DNA of 64,000 bases. Source: Stentor coeruleus (taxonomy: Eukaryota > Ciliophora > Heterotrichea > Heterotrichida > Stentoridae). The notes beneath the pieces were generated by a model that was given only the letters and a program-made list of their open reading frames with translations, was not told the origin of the DNA and made no database searches. The position numbers and the translations under genes were made by a program. Of the stretch, positions 11,738 to 22,239 are shown piece after piece. The number at the start of each line of letters is the position of its first letter. Within the stretch, counting starts at the first letter, position 1. Where the stretch lies: assembly GCA_001970955.1 (NCBI GenBank), contig MPUH01000016.1, positions 62,001 to 126,000 on the forward strand, in the 5' to 3' direction.

Positions 11738-12391
11738 TTAAGATAAATTATTCAACAAACAAACTAGCCGTCCATACAAAGTTTCCTCGAATTTCTCAAA
11801 AGAAATACATTCTTGGCCTTTCATAGCTATTTCTTCAGAAAATGTGCTACCTTCATCGCTTTTTATATCTTCTTCACTGTCCTTTTTCTTTATCAAAGGC
11901 TCAGCCAAGAATTTAAAATATTCATTTAAAGGTGGAATATAAGGTGGTTGCTTTGAATAATTATCCGAAGTATTTTTGCTAAGTAAATCATACCAATGAG
12001 AGCATTTGCAGTTTATGCCACAAGGAATCCCTGCATTATAGCATTCGCAGTACTTTTTGACGCATTTTGTTCTTTTGCAGTTGCACCCTTTAAAGTGCGG
12101 CGCAGCTTTAGACTTGGAAGTTTCAGGATCTACAGGGATTTTCGGTCTAAAAGCCTGTGGATCTCTTTCAAGTATCGTTTGGATTTTTTTCAACCGCAGA
12201 TCCTATATAAATATTACCTCTTCTTCTGGTTTGTTACAACAATTATTACAATTGCAATCTATACAGTATTCTCCAGCGGCAAAGCATTCACAGTACAGTT
12301 TTAAGCATTTCGAGTATTTACAGTTACATACTCTGGTTCCTTTAGGTAGTATGGTGTTTTGATTACTGAGATTTTCCATTATAAAGGCCAT
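11738..12391 (-). CDS. CXC-domain (CRC, LIN54/tesmin/TSO1-type) DNA-binding protein
   Basis: The spliced protein is about 212 residues. Two cysteine-rich CXC motifs are visible: [19 protein letters not shown] with CNCNNC near residues 22-55, and [19 protein letters not shown] with CGINCKC near residues 105-140. Between them is the conserved linker [13 protein letters not shown]. In LIN54/tesmin proteins this pair forms a zinc-binding domain that contacts CHR-type promoter sites and acts in cell-cycle transcription; that is family knowledge, and nuclear DNA binding here is inferred. The frame joins across a 15-nt intron at 12203-12217. The protein is much shorter than animal LIN54 and consists of little more than the CRC domain plus an acidic tail. 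The start is the ATG at 12391; a second ATG is four codons downstream. Confidence 0.9.
12203..12217 (-). other. 15-nt intron in the CXC gene
   Basis: The minus strand reads GTAATATTTATATAG. Removal joins the two CXC halves in one frame. The sequence is identical to the intron at 23805-23819. Confidence 0.92.
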
Positions 12392-13019
12392 GATGCATTT
12401 TAATCTAATAAAATTTCATAAGCCATTTACGAGTTTTATGAAACTTCATTAAATAGGCTTTTTGGATCAGTGTATAAATATTGAAAATAATAAGGTCATT
12501 AGGTTTTTGGCTAGGATATATGTTGGTAGTTGTAATAGTAAAGCTTTTTTTTTTTAATTAGTGATTTTTAGATTTTGTTTATTAGGAAATTAGGCTTTTG
12601 GAGTTTATAGAGATGGGAGTTGTAGGAAGTGTTAATAGGATATGCTAGAAATAGGAAAAAAAAGAATTTTCACTTGGAATAAGTCGAAAGTTCTTGGGGA
12701 GTTGGATTATTTAAAATAAATTAAAATATTTGAACTGTGTTAACATTTTTATCTAATGAATTATGCGGAGTGGTATATAATATAAACGTAAAAAGATTTG
12801 CTAAAGCCAAGAATATTTTATAATCTTTATCCAAACATTAAACATTTTTAAATCCATTCCTACTCATTTATAATTTATTATTTAAAATCCTAACTAAAAT
12901 AAAAACTAAATCCTAACTTTACTTACTCATCAAATTGATTAAAATCATCTAATTCAATTACCTTCATCTAAGTTCCTCTACTTACTAGCATAATTTTATT
13001 TTAAATCCATAACTTACAT
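12392..13019. other. Intergenic, 5' flank of the CXC gene
   Basis: The left part is G/T-rich and C-poor on the plus strand, the mirror image of the C-rich flanks of plus-strand genes. The right part is A/C/T-rich. No gene is recognisable. Confidence 0.5.
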
Positions 13020-14411
13020 CTAACTATTAAGCATTTCAGTTGTGTCTTTAATCTTAGAGATCATTAAATCTAATAGATTCTTGCATTTCTGATATATAGG
13101 TTCTTTATTTTCAACGATCTTATATATTTCCTTAATAATAAAATAAAAATCATTATCCCTTGTTCCTATATATTCTTGCATCAACGCATAATTAAGTTTA
13201 AGATTCGTCAGTTCATTAATAATCTTAGCCATTTCAGCAATATCTTGACTTTCCTTAACTTTTTCCTGTGTTTTAAAATAAGCATCTTCTAAAATACCAT
13301 ACGAAGGCCCTGCAATCCTTGGGCTTGTCAAAGGGAAAAAAGAAGCTTCAGTCGAGTTTACAGGTGAACTACAATGAGTCTGTGGTTTTGAATGCTGTGG
13401 ACTAGTTCTTTTTGAATTCATTAATGATGATGTTACTGAAAAACTCAATTTCGTTCTGTTTTCTTGTAATTCAATTTCTTTTTCTGCTATTATTTTCGTA
13501 TTAAGTTTCTGTCTAGTTTCTAATCTTAATAAATCCTCCTCGATAAAACACAAACTCCCTAACACCCAATCAATATCATCATTAGTCAAATGGTCTTGTT
13601 CAAGGACTTTTCTTATATTCTCAACTCTTTCATGAGATACTTTTTGATCGAATTTGTCAAAAAAACAGGTTAAGGTTTTTAATTCTCTTCTACTAACTTC
13701 CAGTTTAGCAAAAGCTTCGTTTCTTTGACTTTTAATTTTACTCACATATTTATATATTTTCTTCTTTTCTTTATGAAGAATTTCAGCTATTTTTTCTTTT
13801 ATATCATTTTCTCTTTCTTCTCTATATTACTCTTACATTATCTTTTCTTTTTCTTCTTCTAAATCCCTTATTCTATCTCTTAACTGTCCAACATCTTCTT
13901 TATAATCTTTAACTATTTCTTTCAAACTCATTGCGGCGTGGTTTTGGACAATTTTCAACTCTTCGAAGTAGTTTTTCTTTACATTTTCTAATTCTTTTTT
14001 AAGTATTTTAATTTTTTCTCGTTTTCTATTCAGTTCTTTTTCAGTAGTACTCCTATTTAGAATTTACTCTTTTGTTTGTGAAATGCTTTGAAGTTGGGAG
14101 CTAAGCAAAAAATTTAATTTTTTAACTTCGAAATTTTCTTGTTGTAGTCTGAGGATCTCAGTTTGATACTCAATTTTTTGTTTTCTTAACATTTCAGAGT
14201 AATTTTCATAGTTAAACTGGAGAAACGAACTTTTGTCTTCGTCGATACTTGGAGGATTCACAGGATGTATAGGAGTTATTGGGGAAAATTCACATAAACA
14301 AGGACAATATGGGGATGTGTGAATGTTATTTTGGTTATTAGGATTACATTGATGAGTTATGATAGATTCTGGTCTTGAGGAAAGGCTTGGCTTTTGAAGG
14401 TCGGCATTCAT
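13020..14411 (-). CDS. Coiled-coil protein, function unknown
   Basis: Three exons give a protein of about 453 residues: start ATG at 14411, 15-nt introns at 14053-14067 and 13822-13836, and a TAG stop. Residues 1-65 are a low-complexity head rich in Pro, Asn and Ser. Long heptad-like, Lys/Glu-rich coiled coil follows from about residue 70 to about 300, then a Ser/Pro-rich patch, and a second helical region at the C-terminus. No catalytic motif is visible. The frame stays open and in register across both splice junctions, which supports the model. The gene lies 16 bp downstream of the SET gene on the same strand. A cytoskeletal or basal-body role is possible in a ciliate but is only a guess. 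Confidence 0.75.
13822..13836 (-). other. 15-nt intron 2 of the coiled-coil gene
   Basis: The minus strand reads GTAAGAGTAATATAG. It contains stops in the reading frame and has A at position 10. Removal continues the coiled-coil frame. Confidence 0.85.
14053..14067 (-). other. 15-nt intron 1 of the coiled-coil gene
   Basis: The minus strand reads GTAAATTCTAAATAG and splits a codon after its second base. Removal joins the Pro-rich head to the coiled coil. Confidence 0.85.
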
Positions 14412-14427
14412 ATTTATGTTTAATTAA

Positions 14428-15645
14428 CTAAGAGAAAAGATGTGAAGCCAGTGTAAAAAGCAACTCACGGTCTAGAGCTTTATGGTGGTTGTATAAGGAT
14501 AAACGCACAGAAATCCCGTAATGAGTCATTTTCAACATAATGGTGTCTTGGTATTTGCTGATGTTACGTCGGGTTTGTCTTAAACCGGGTGTTTCAAGTG
14601 TGGTAAAGATTTTGTACTCGTTCCAATATTTTATCAGACCTTTGATCACAGGCTGAACTACAACATTTTTAGTTTTGCTTTGGTAAAACCACTTTCTATA
14701 ATGATTTCCAACTTCTAACCCTTCTGCATATTCTCCAATAAAATTATTAAGAAGGTCAATATTTATGCTGTCTGCAGATAAGGAAAACATTGTATTTTGT
14801 TTTCCTTTGAGTTCATAGAGAAAATAATCATATGGATTATTTGGGTATATGATTTCATAATTGACAAAAAGATTCAAAGCATTAAGTTTTTTATACTCAT
14901 AAACAAACTCATCTCCATATTTCAAATCCCAATACGTTATCAAGCAATCTTTTCCATTTTTGCTAACCAAACTTTCTATATTGCGATACTTTATTGGATT
15001 AGGATAATGATTTGCAATATCTAAATAAGGTATCATAACTGGAATAGTTTCTGATTCAACTGGGTAGCTGAAAAACCTAGCACGAACATGACTCGAAGCC
15101 CAAAGATAATTATGATAGTCAAGAAGTGCTGGGGATATATTCTTAACTTGTGAAAGCCTATTAAGTACCTTAGTATAAATGCCTATTTCTAACAAGTCTT
15201 TGTTGAACGTGTTGATTATATTCATCTTATTAAAATACTCTAATTGAGTTTTGCTCCATCTCCCTGGATGCATATACTCAGTTGACCAAGAATTTACATA
15301 ATCAGTATAAAAATCCTTTGTCTTATTACCAAATTTTTCATACATTATTCTTACCTTAAGTTTTACAAGATCAGGTAAGTCTTTGATATATTCTGATAGG
15401 GGAAAAGCATCATTTGGTAATATTTTTATATTTTTTTCTACACAAAACACAATATCTCCTGCTAACACATTTTTTTCTACCATAATTCCTAGGCCTTTAG
15501 AGGTGTAGTTCATAACTTTAACATTTTCAGCAGCTAATGGGGATAAGAAAACTGATAGTTCTTCTAATGACATGTTAGAAAGCTCAGAGAATTCAGTTGC
15601 GCTTTCTGATATCTGGGAAATAGTTAGGAGAAATAATGCTAACAT
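14428..15645 (-). CDS. SET-domain lysine/histidine methyltransferase-like protein (SETD3/LSMT type) with signal peptide
   Basis: The protein is 405 residues. Residues 1-16 are a hydrophobic leader (MLALFLLTISQISESA) that looks like a signal peptide. The SET core shows SKGLGI near residue 49 (cofactor-binding region), the signature DIANHYP near residue 211, and GDEFVYEY near residue 246. A helical C-terminal part resembles the Rubisco-methyltransferase substrate-binding domain. Family members transfer methyl groups from S-adenosylmethionine to Lys or His of non-histone proteins in cytosol or plastid. An N-terminal leader is unusual for the family and would place this copy in the secretory pathway; alternatively it is a membrane anchor. 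The stop is TAG. The coiled-coil gene begins 16 bp downstream on the same strand. Confidence 0.82.
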   Translation of the reverse strand: MLALFLLTISQISESATEFSELSNMSLEELSVFLSPLAAENVKVMNYTSKGLGIMVEKNVLAGDIVFCVEKNIKILPNDAFPLSEYIKDLPDLVKLKVRIMYEKFGNKTKDFYTDYVNSWSTEYMHPGRWSKTQLEYFNKMNIINTFNKDLLEIGIYTKVLNRLSQVKNISPALLDYHNYLWASSHVRARFFSYPVESETIPVMIPYLDIANHYPNPIKYRNIESLVSKNGKDCLITYWDLKYGDEFVYEYKKLNALNLFVNYEIIYPNNPYDYFLYELKGKQNTMFSLSADSINIDLLNNFIGEYAEGLEVGNHYRKWFYQSKTKNVVVQPVIKGLIKYWNEYKIFTTLETPGLRQTRRNISKYQDTIMLKMTHYGISVRLSLYNHHKALDRELLFTLASHLFS

Positions 15646-16224
15646 TTTTTTATATTATATAATATAGTGGAGTAAAAATTTTAGCAAGAGATTTCTAGAT
15701 ATCTAATAAGTTTTATTATTGAATTTTTTACGATGAGGATTTTATGTTTGGATTATTGCATTTTTATATTTTTGCTTAAGCCATGATTAGATTGAAAAAT
15801 GGGTTTTATATCATGAAGAATATTTGATGATTTTTGATATAGTAATTGTGGTGATATAAAAAAAATTATTAGTATATTTACTTTAGAGTATCATATCAAA
15901 ATTATAAAATTATCATCTCAATATATTATAATTGTATTAAATATTTTAGCTTATTATTATATTTTAATATCGAAAAACTATAGCGAAATATGATTTGATA
16001 TAAATTTTTAAAATACAAGTTACTCCAATAAACTTCTTTATCTGATTTACTATAAATTATCTCAAATAATTTTGGTATGTTACCTATCATCAAAATTCTT
16101 CGAACCACAAAAATGTATATATCAATAAAAGAAAGAAACTATTACTAACACCAAATTTATATTAATCTTTTATTACTATCATTCCAAAATTATATCTAAA
16201 TCAATCTATTAAACCAAAATAAAC
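15646..16224. other. Intergenic, 5' flank of the SET gene
   Basis: AT-rich. An open frame at 15926-16108 has no ATG support or domain and is not called. The G/T-rich part adjoins the SET start. Confidence 0.5.
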
Positions 16225-17199
16225 TCATGAATCCAATTCTAATTCCAGCATTTCATTAGGGTCTTCTCCCGAAAGTGGTTTCGGCTGAGGCATTGATTCT
16301 ACTTTTCTAACTTTTGTTTCCTTACAATTAAGTAGCCTTTTAATCAAAATTGAAGCATACCCTTTCTTATCAACCCTCTTAAAATAGCTATTCTCAAGTA
16401 AAATTGTTGTAGTCGGGCGTTTTTGAGGATCTTTTTGTAAGCAGAAATTCACAACATCCCTTAAAAAATGATCACATTCCGCTTCTTTACTAATTTTAGG
16501 ACACATTTTTTCAACAATCATACTAGAAGCTTTAATATTCGGATAATCTTCCCAAGGGTTTTTCCCTCTTACCATTGTAAGGACAAGTATTCCAAAACTC
16601 CAAACATCACTTCTTGTATCATGATAAGCTCCTGTAATAACTTCTGGAGCTGTCCAAAAAGGAGTAGCTATTTTTTTTCTTAATAATTCCGTTCGGATTA
16701 CAGCTGAAATTTCGCAATCAAGTATTTTAACGCATCCTTCTGTATTTATCAATATTTTACTTGGTTTTAATCCTTTTATAACAGCTGAACTTGTATGAAT
16801 TCTATCTAAAGCTAAGAGAACAGCTCTAAGAATATAAGATAAAAAATCTTTATCTGTAATGCCATTGAGGAAATGATCTTGAAGTATTTTTTCTAGAGAT
16901 ACTGATTCAAAATATGGCATTACAATCCAAAGATCCCCTTGTTCATAGAAGCATTCATAAGTTGTTATGAGGTTTTCATGGAAAATCCCGTTGAGATGAA
17001 GTATGTTTCTATCGATATTTATTGGTAAGGATTTTAAAGGGATATGTTTTAAGACTAAAGGGGTGTCTATAAAACTACCTTCAAGAGGTATGGCTAGGTA
17101 GATCTAAATAAATGTTACTGTTTCATGTTTATCTTTATGAATTGTACTATCAATGCGATATAGAGATGAACTTAGTGGAACTCTTATTCCTGAAAACAT
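16225..17199 (-). CDS. STE20-like pseudokinase
   Basis: The spliced protein is about 319 residues: ATG at 17197-17199, 15-nt intron at 17104-17118, TGA stop. The protein-kinase fold is clear: VLKHIPLK (beta-3 lysine), a helix-alphaE region ending in HTSS, AVIKGLKPSKILI, KILDCEI, PFWTAPEVITGAYHDTRSDVWSFGI and an RPT motif near the end. Catalytic residues are lost. The HRDLKPxN loop reads IKGLKPSK, so Asp is Gly and Asn is Lys; DFG reads DCE; and there is no GxGxxG loop. Activation-segment and C-lobe features look STE20/STRAD-like. By analogy with STRAD it may act as a scaffold or allosteric activator; that is inference. The C-terminal tail is acidic. Confidence 0.87.
17104..17118 (-). other. 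15-nt intron in the pseudokinase gene
   Basis: The minus strand reads GTAACATTTATTTAG with the TAG in frame. Removal joins the N-lobe exon to the rest of the kinase fold. Confidence 0.88.
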
Positions 17200-17708
17200 T
17201 AATTCTAATATTTTGATATAAGGTTTAATAATATGGATGAGTAATAAACCAAGGTATTTTTAAGAGTATATTGATGGAAAATCTAAGGAAAAAGTGTGAT
17301 GATGATTACAACAAAGACATCAAGTATGATTTGAAAAATATTAAATAAGATTAATTAGTGACAATATTGGGTATATAAAAAGTACATACTAACACCTAGA
17401 AAATAAAACTTCTAATATCTCAAACTTTATGATATGTTTTATATTCCTCTTATACTCCAATATATCATCTACTATATCATACTTAACCAAAAAACATATA
17501 GCTATATGAAAAGCTACCATAATTTCTTTAAATAAAGTATAAAATGAAGCTGACATACATATACTATCCTACATAGAGACAAAAACCATATGTGATTCAA
17601 AAATTCTTTTCCGTATATTAAAGAACTCAAAAATCACAATGCAAATTATGTGTTTGATATGGATTAAATATCTTCTTGATTTATAGTACAAGACACTTAT
17701 GTACGTTA
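17200..17708. other. Intergenic spacer
   Basis: AT-rich DNA between the pseudokinase start and the PWWP gene's stop. Nothing recognisable. Confidence 0.5.
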
Positions 17709-18719
17709 TTATGTTGAAACTGAATTTTTTAGCATTCTAGCATAACTAATCTTGTCCAAGAGTTTAATATCTCTAATCATCTTCCTTGTAAACTTTATAT
17801 ACGCATCTTTCATATCTGGGTCTCTTTTTCTAATATTATTTTCAATTGATACAGCCAATGCCTCTGACTCTTTCTTTTCAAACCCATTATTAACAAGTAT
17901 ATCAATAATCCTCCTGCATACTTTTTCTCTTAATTCTGGATCTTTAACACCTTCTTTTCGCATATTAGCACCTTGTAATTCAAGGCAAATCATAAATTTC
18001 TTCCACTTATAATATATGCATTTCGTTAACTCAACAAGTTTTTTCTGGTTTATATTCACACTTATATTATAACTCTTGATAAAATAACTTAGCAATTTCA
18101 TTAACTTCGTAGATTCTAATATTTCTTTAGTAATTTCAAGACTTTCAAGTTCAATCAACACCTCAGTTATGCTTTCAAGATCCATATCCATTATAGATTT
18201 GCATAATTTCTTTTTAAGCATTAACACTGTTCCTTTACACGTAGGTTTTTTAATAGAATTTTCATCAGCAAAGATTTGATCTTTTAATTGTTGTAAAAGA
18301 TTTGTATAATTCCTTACAGTCTTTGTAATTGTCACTGAAGTAGCTTGTTTTATCTCAGAAGTGCTTTCTGAATCAGAACATGTAGGACTTGGGGGGTCTT
18401 CATGGGGGGGGGTTTCTTTAAGCCTAAGCATAATTTCATTAGCAAAGCACAAATCTTTAAGAAAGGTCTGAGTAAAATATACAGTTGATTTCGAGCCATT
18501 CTTGAATTTGTTGTAATACAATCTAAAATCTTTGACGAATTGCTCCTGGATGTCAGAACTATATAGATCTTACTGCGTGTCATCAGTAATAAATCTTATA
18601 CGCTTGTAACCTTTATTGCCTTTCATATAATAAGATTCTTCCTAAATAAAGCTTACAATTCCAGGCCACCAAGGGTATCCAATGAGTTTAGCCCAAACCA
18701 CCTTAGTTTTTTCAACCAT
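17709..18719 (-). CDS. PWWP-TFIIS fusion protein
   Basis: The model has three exons (ATG at 18717-18719, 15-nt introns at 18642-18656 and 18559-18573) and gives about 326 residues. The N-terminus reads VVWAKLIGYPWWPGI, a PWWP motif at residues 6-20. Residues about 150-235 fit a TFIIS N-terminal (LW) helical bundle ending in YYKWKKFM. Residues about 245-315 fit the TFIIS central domain (REKVCRRIIDIL, then IENNIRKRD). No C-terminal zinc ribbon is present, so transcript-cleavage activity is not expected. PWWP domains read methylated H3K36 nucleosomes and TFIIS modules bind elongating polymerase II, so a chromatin-coupled elongation role is likely; this is inference. A run of nine Cs encodes part of TPPHEDPPSP. 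Frames on both sides agree, so the run length appears correct. Confidence 0.85.
18559..18573 (-). other. 15-nt intron 2 of the PWWP-TFIIS gene
   Basis: The minus strand reads GTAAGATCTATATAG and splits a codon. Removal links the PWWP exon in frame to the linker. Confidence 0.87.
18642..18656 (-). other. 15-nt intron 1 of the PWWP-TFIIS gene
   Basis: The minus strand reads GTAAGCTTTATTTAG. It follows directly after the PWWP motif and carries an in-frame TAG. Confidence 0.88.
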
Positions 18720-20114
18720 CTTGCCAACCACTAATTTATTTAAATATATAAAGATAAAAGTTGAAGTGATTACTAATGCCTGTGTGATTGTAAAATATTT
18801 ATATCGCATTAGTAAACCTTCAAAGTGAATAATAGAGTATAATATAACTCAATAGTTTCTAAAGTTTTTTACCTGAAAATCTTTGATGATTTTAGCTTTT
18901 AGCAAGGCTTACATTTTGGCGACCTTTGAATATTCTTATAAAGTATAAGCAAAAACCTTTGAGGGATGATAATTTGGGTTTATATAATTTTTATAACATG
19001 CCCTTAAGGCTAATGGTTTAATCAAAATTTTCGAACAGAAATATACTTTATGTTTTGTTGAGTTTATTTTAAGAGTTTATATTTGGTAGGTAATAATAGT
19101 ATTTTATTTACTATATGGGTTTTCTTTCTCTCTCCGAATCTTTGAGTCTTTGTTGAATTATATTTAAAAGGTTGGAGGGTATCATGAATTTTTGAAAGGT
19201 CAAGATTTAAGAGTATTGTATTAGAAAAACTTGTAGGAAATGATTTTATATGATAGGGAGAGGGTAAAAATATTCGGAAATGCTTTTGGGAAGATTTTTT
19301 GCAAATGATGATTTGGATGATTTTTTGGGGTAAAAAAAGTTATGGGTAATAAGGTTAAATATTGATGTGAGGATTTGATAGGGGAATATGTGTAAAATAA
19401 AGGTGCTAGGGCTTAAAATGTGTGTGTAATTTGAATAGAATCTTTTTTGAATGTAGCTGATGGCTTTTGAGTGGGCTTTGGGCAACCATTGTTTATATTC
19501 CCAATGACTTGGACTGGATTTGTATATTTGTAGGTGGAGGATGGGTTTAATATACTGTTATCTATATATTTTCCTATTTCTTAGGTTGGACTTAGTAAGA
19601 TACGAATATTTTAAAGCTGGGTTTTTTAGTGTATATATGAAAATAAAGCTTTTGTGATGAGATTTAAAAAAATTATATAATGATCAAAGCTGTTTATATG
19701 AAAGAGGTTTATATGGTATTTATGAATATATTACTTTGGTTAATTATCTTGGAATATATTAAAACAACTTTTGGGTAATAAAAATTTGATGATTAAACCT
19801 GATGTTTATATTTTTATTATAATTATATGATAAGATTATAATTGATTGTATTATAATTTTAATTGTCTCTATGAATGAAGATTTCCAGATAAGAAACAAT
19901 TATTTGTTTTGGCTTAAGGCGTCTTTTAATACGATAATTTTATGATTTCGAATTAGGAATTAGCATAAAATAAATTATAAAAACTTTATCATTACCTAAA
20001 TATTCTACATATCACAATTTTACACATTTTCAGATATAAATTCTAATATAATTGACAGTAAATTTCATGTGTTTATAAGAAATAATAATTTTATACCTAA
20101 TAATATATACTAAT
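18720..20114. other. Intergenic region between divergent genes
   Basis: 1.4 kb between the PWWP gene (minus) and the RBM42 gene (plus). The left half is strongly G/T-rich on the plus strand, as is typical of 5' flanks of minus genes here. An open frame at 19246-19485 lies in that skewed tract and has no domain. No RNA gene was recognised. Confidence 0.55.
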
Positions 20115-20591
20115 ATGGAGCCTACAAAAAAAATCAAAATCTCAGAAGGAGAAGGTCTTGATCGGCTCCCAAATGGTCAACCTATACCAGCAACACTTCC
20201 TCCAGAACAAACAAACTTGAAAGTTAAACAGAATAAAAACGATAAAAAAAAACATCGAAAAATCTACAGGAAATTCGGAGATGAAAAATGGGTTGATAAC
20301 TCTTTAGAAGAATGGGATGATAATGATTATCGTGTTTTTATAGGGAATCTTGCTGTAGAAGTTAATGAAGATTCTATTAGAAATGCTTTTAGGAAATTTT
20401 TGTCGATACAAAAAATCAAGATTATAAGGGATAAAAAATCAAATAGAAGCAAAGGGTTTGGGTTTATAAGTTTTTTGAATCCTGATGAATATTTGCAAGC
20501 CTTTAGAGAGATGAATGGAAAATTTATTGGGTCTCAGCCGATAACGATGAAGAAAAGTGATTGGAAAAAGAAATCTTTGTTTAAATCTTAA
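20115..20591 (+). CDS. RBM42: RBM42 homologue, RRM RNA-binding protein
   Basis: The protein is 158 residues. A short polar head is followed by WVDNSLEEWDDNDYRVF, the block that precedes the RRM in RBM42. A single RRM follows at about residues 75-152, with RNP2 as VFIGNL and RNP1 as KGFGFISF. After it comes MNGKFIGSQPI and the C-terminal KSDWKKKSL, which match RBM42 (MNGKYVGSRPI, KSMWKDRNL). RBM42 in animals binds mRNA and associates with hnRNP K and the spliceosome. This copy retains essentially only the conserved C-terminal core of the family. The start is the first ATG, and the stop is TAA. It is divergent from the PWWP gene. Confidence 0.9.
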   Translation: MEPTKKIKISEGEGLDRLPNGQPIPATLPPEQTNLKVKQNKNDKKKHRKIYRKFGDEKWVDNSLEEWDDNDYRVFIGNLAVEVNEDSIRNAFRKFLSIQKIKIIRDKKSNRSKGFGFISFLNPDEYLQAFREMNGKFIGSQPITMKKSDWKKKSLFKS

Positions 20592-21180
20592 TTTTTAGAA
20601 TAGTTTTAAGCATTTACTTTTAAAAAAATTATGAGTAAGGGTAATAGTTTATATGATGATTTTTATGTAGATTATCTACTTTTAATTGTTTTTTTATAGT
20701 TTGGATGTCGTTAGAAATTGTAATTATTTAGCATTAATTTTTTATTAGAAACAAAATAAAAATGCTTATTACACAAGATTTTTATGATTTAATTTGTATT
20801 ACCAATAGTGCATGATATTAATAATAATTAAGTTTATTCATAGGTTACCAATAGCGATATCAGCAATTTTATAAAAAAATAAACTGCCGACATTAAAAAA
20901 ATCCCTTAATTCAACCTAATCTCAATTTCATCAAAAAGTTTAAAACATATCTAAAACATCACAATTATCCTATACTCACCATATTTCATCACTATAATTC
21001 AATAATATAATCCTACCTCATCCTCAATCATTCAAAACCTACAATCCAAATTTTCCTCAACTTAAATCACTTTTCAAAAAAAAAAAACCCAAACTTTTAC
21101 CACCCTACCAAAAATTCTTCATCCTCCACAATCAAATCTTTCCTCTTCACATTTATCTATTAAAAACATCAAAGCAAACT
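20592..21180. other. Intergenic, C-rich 5' flank of the FHA gene
   Basis: The stretch 20890-21180 is rich in A, C and T with very few Gs on the coding strand, the pattern seen before other plus-strand genes here. No gene is recognisable. Confidence 0.55.
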
Positions 21181-22239
21181 ATGTTAATAAAGTATAAAAT
21201 GTCTTTAAATAGCTTTTCCCCTTCAAATCAAGAAAATCATATCATTTTACCAGATCCCAGTTCATCAAATTCTTCAGAAAAATACCTCAGAGTGACAGTA
21301 ATCTCAACATAGGTCATAAGAACCACAGTCGAAGTTATTATCCCTCAATCCTACTACATTTACCGAAATGGCGTCAAAGATTCTGTTAGGCAGCCTCCTG
21401 ACGGATATTTCAACATAGGTCGTCAACAAGTTACAGAAAACGGACACAGACCTAATGATTTAATGCTCCCACCAAGTGATAGAGCAATATCTCGATCCCA
21501 TTGCAAAATTAACTACAAATTTTTTTTTGATGCGACACCTCCTGAAATATGGATTTCCTTTCTAATGGGTAGTCATCCAAGACTAGGTCGTAATTCAATA
21601 CTCCAATTCTTACCTATCGACCTTTTCCGTTATATCTTTTTATTCATAAAACAACCTAGACTTCCTATGCTCGCTGATCTTGGTAGTATGTGTGGGACAT
21701 ATATAAAAGTTTCAAATTTCGAACCAATTATCCTTGAGCCAGGGATGGTTTTTTTAGTAGGAAGTGATATTAACATTGAATTTGATAAAATTGTTAATGA
21801 TCATAATACTTCTATTTTTGGACCAGAACTTACACTTGAAGAAGGTGGAGGTATGAGTATGAATATGGTACAAGATAGTGAACCGTTTGTTATTATTAAA
21901 GTTAGTAAGGCTAGTGCGGATAATGAAGCTACTGTACAAACATCAACATGGAAGTTTGTGGCACAAGATCCGAATAAGGTTTTTACTATTGGAAGATCAC
22001 AAGTTTGTGATATAAATTTACCTGAAAATACTATATCGAGAACACAGTGTAGGGTGTTTTATAGTAATAGGAGTTGGAAGTTACTTGATGGGGTTGAAAA
22101 TAAACCGACTGTTAATGGGACGTGGCAGTCGATTTGTAGGAGGAATACTGCTATAAGGCAAGAGTCGGACCCATTTCCTTTGAAAAATGGTAGCCATATT
22201 AAGATTTCTGATACAATTGTACAGGTTGATTGGAATTAA
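21181..22239 (+). CDS. Tandem FHA-domain protein
   Basis: The frame joins across a 15-nt intron at 21298-21312 to give 347 residues from the ATG at 21181, or 341 from a second in-frame ATG at 21199. FHA 1 shows GYFNIGRQ, a DLMLPPSDRAISRSHC core (the R and SRSH positions bind phospho-Thr in active FHAs) and GSMCGTYI. FHA 2 shows VFTIGRSQVCDINLP, TISRTQC and KPTVNGTW; its SxxH position reads SRTQ, so the His is replaced. FHA domains bind phosphothreonine peptides in signalling and DNA-damage pathways. No catalytic domain is attached, so an adaptor role is likely. The gene is convergent with the TmcB-like gene on the right. The stop is TAA. Confidence 0.85.
21298..21312 (+). other. 15-nt intron in the FHA gene
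   Basis: Sequence GTAATCTCAACATAG, with A at position 10 and TAG in frame. Removal extends FHA 1 to its true N-terminus. Confidence 0.88.

Noticed and set aside
15926-16108. Possible 60-codon minus-strand gene
   Set aside because: Low-complexity Ile/Tyr/Lys composition and no homology, in the flank of another gene.
19246-19485. Possible 79-codon minus-strand gene
   Set aside because: It lies in the G/T-rich 5' flank of the PWWP gene and shows only the flank's composition bias, with no motif.
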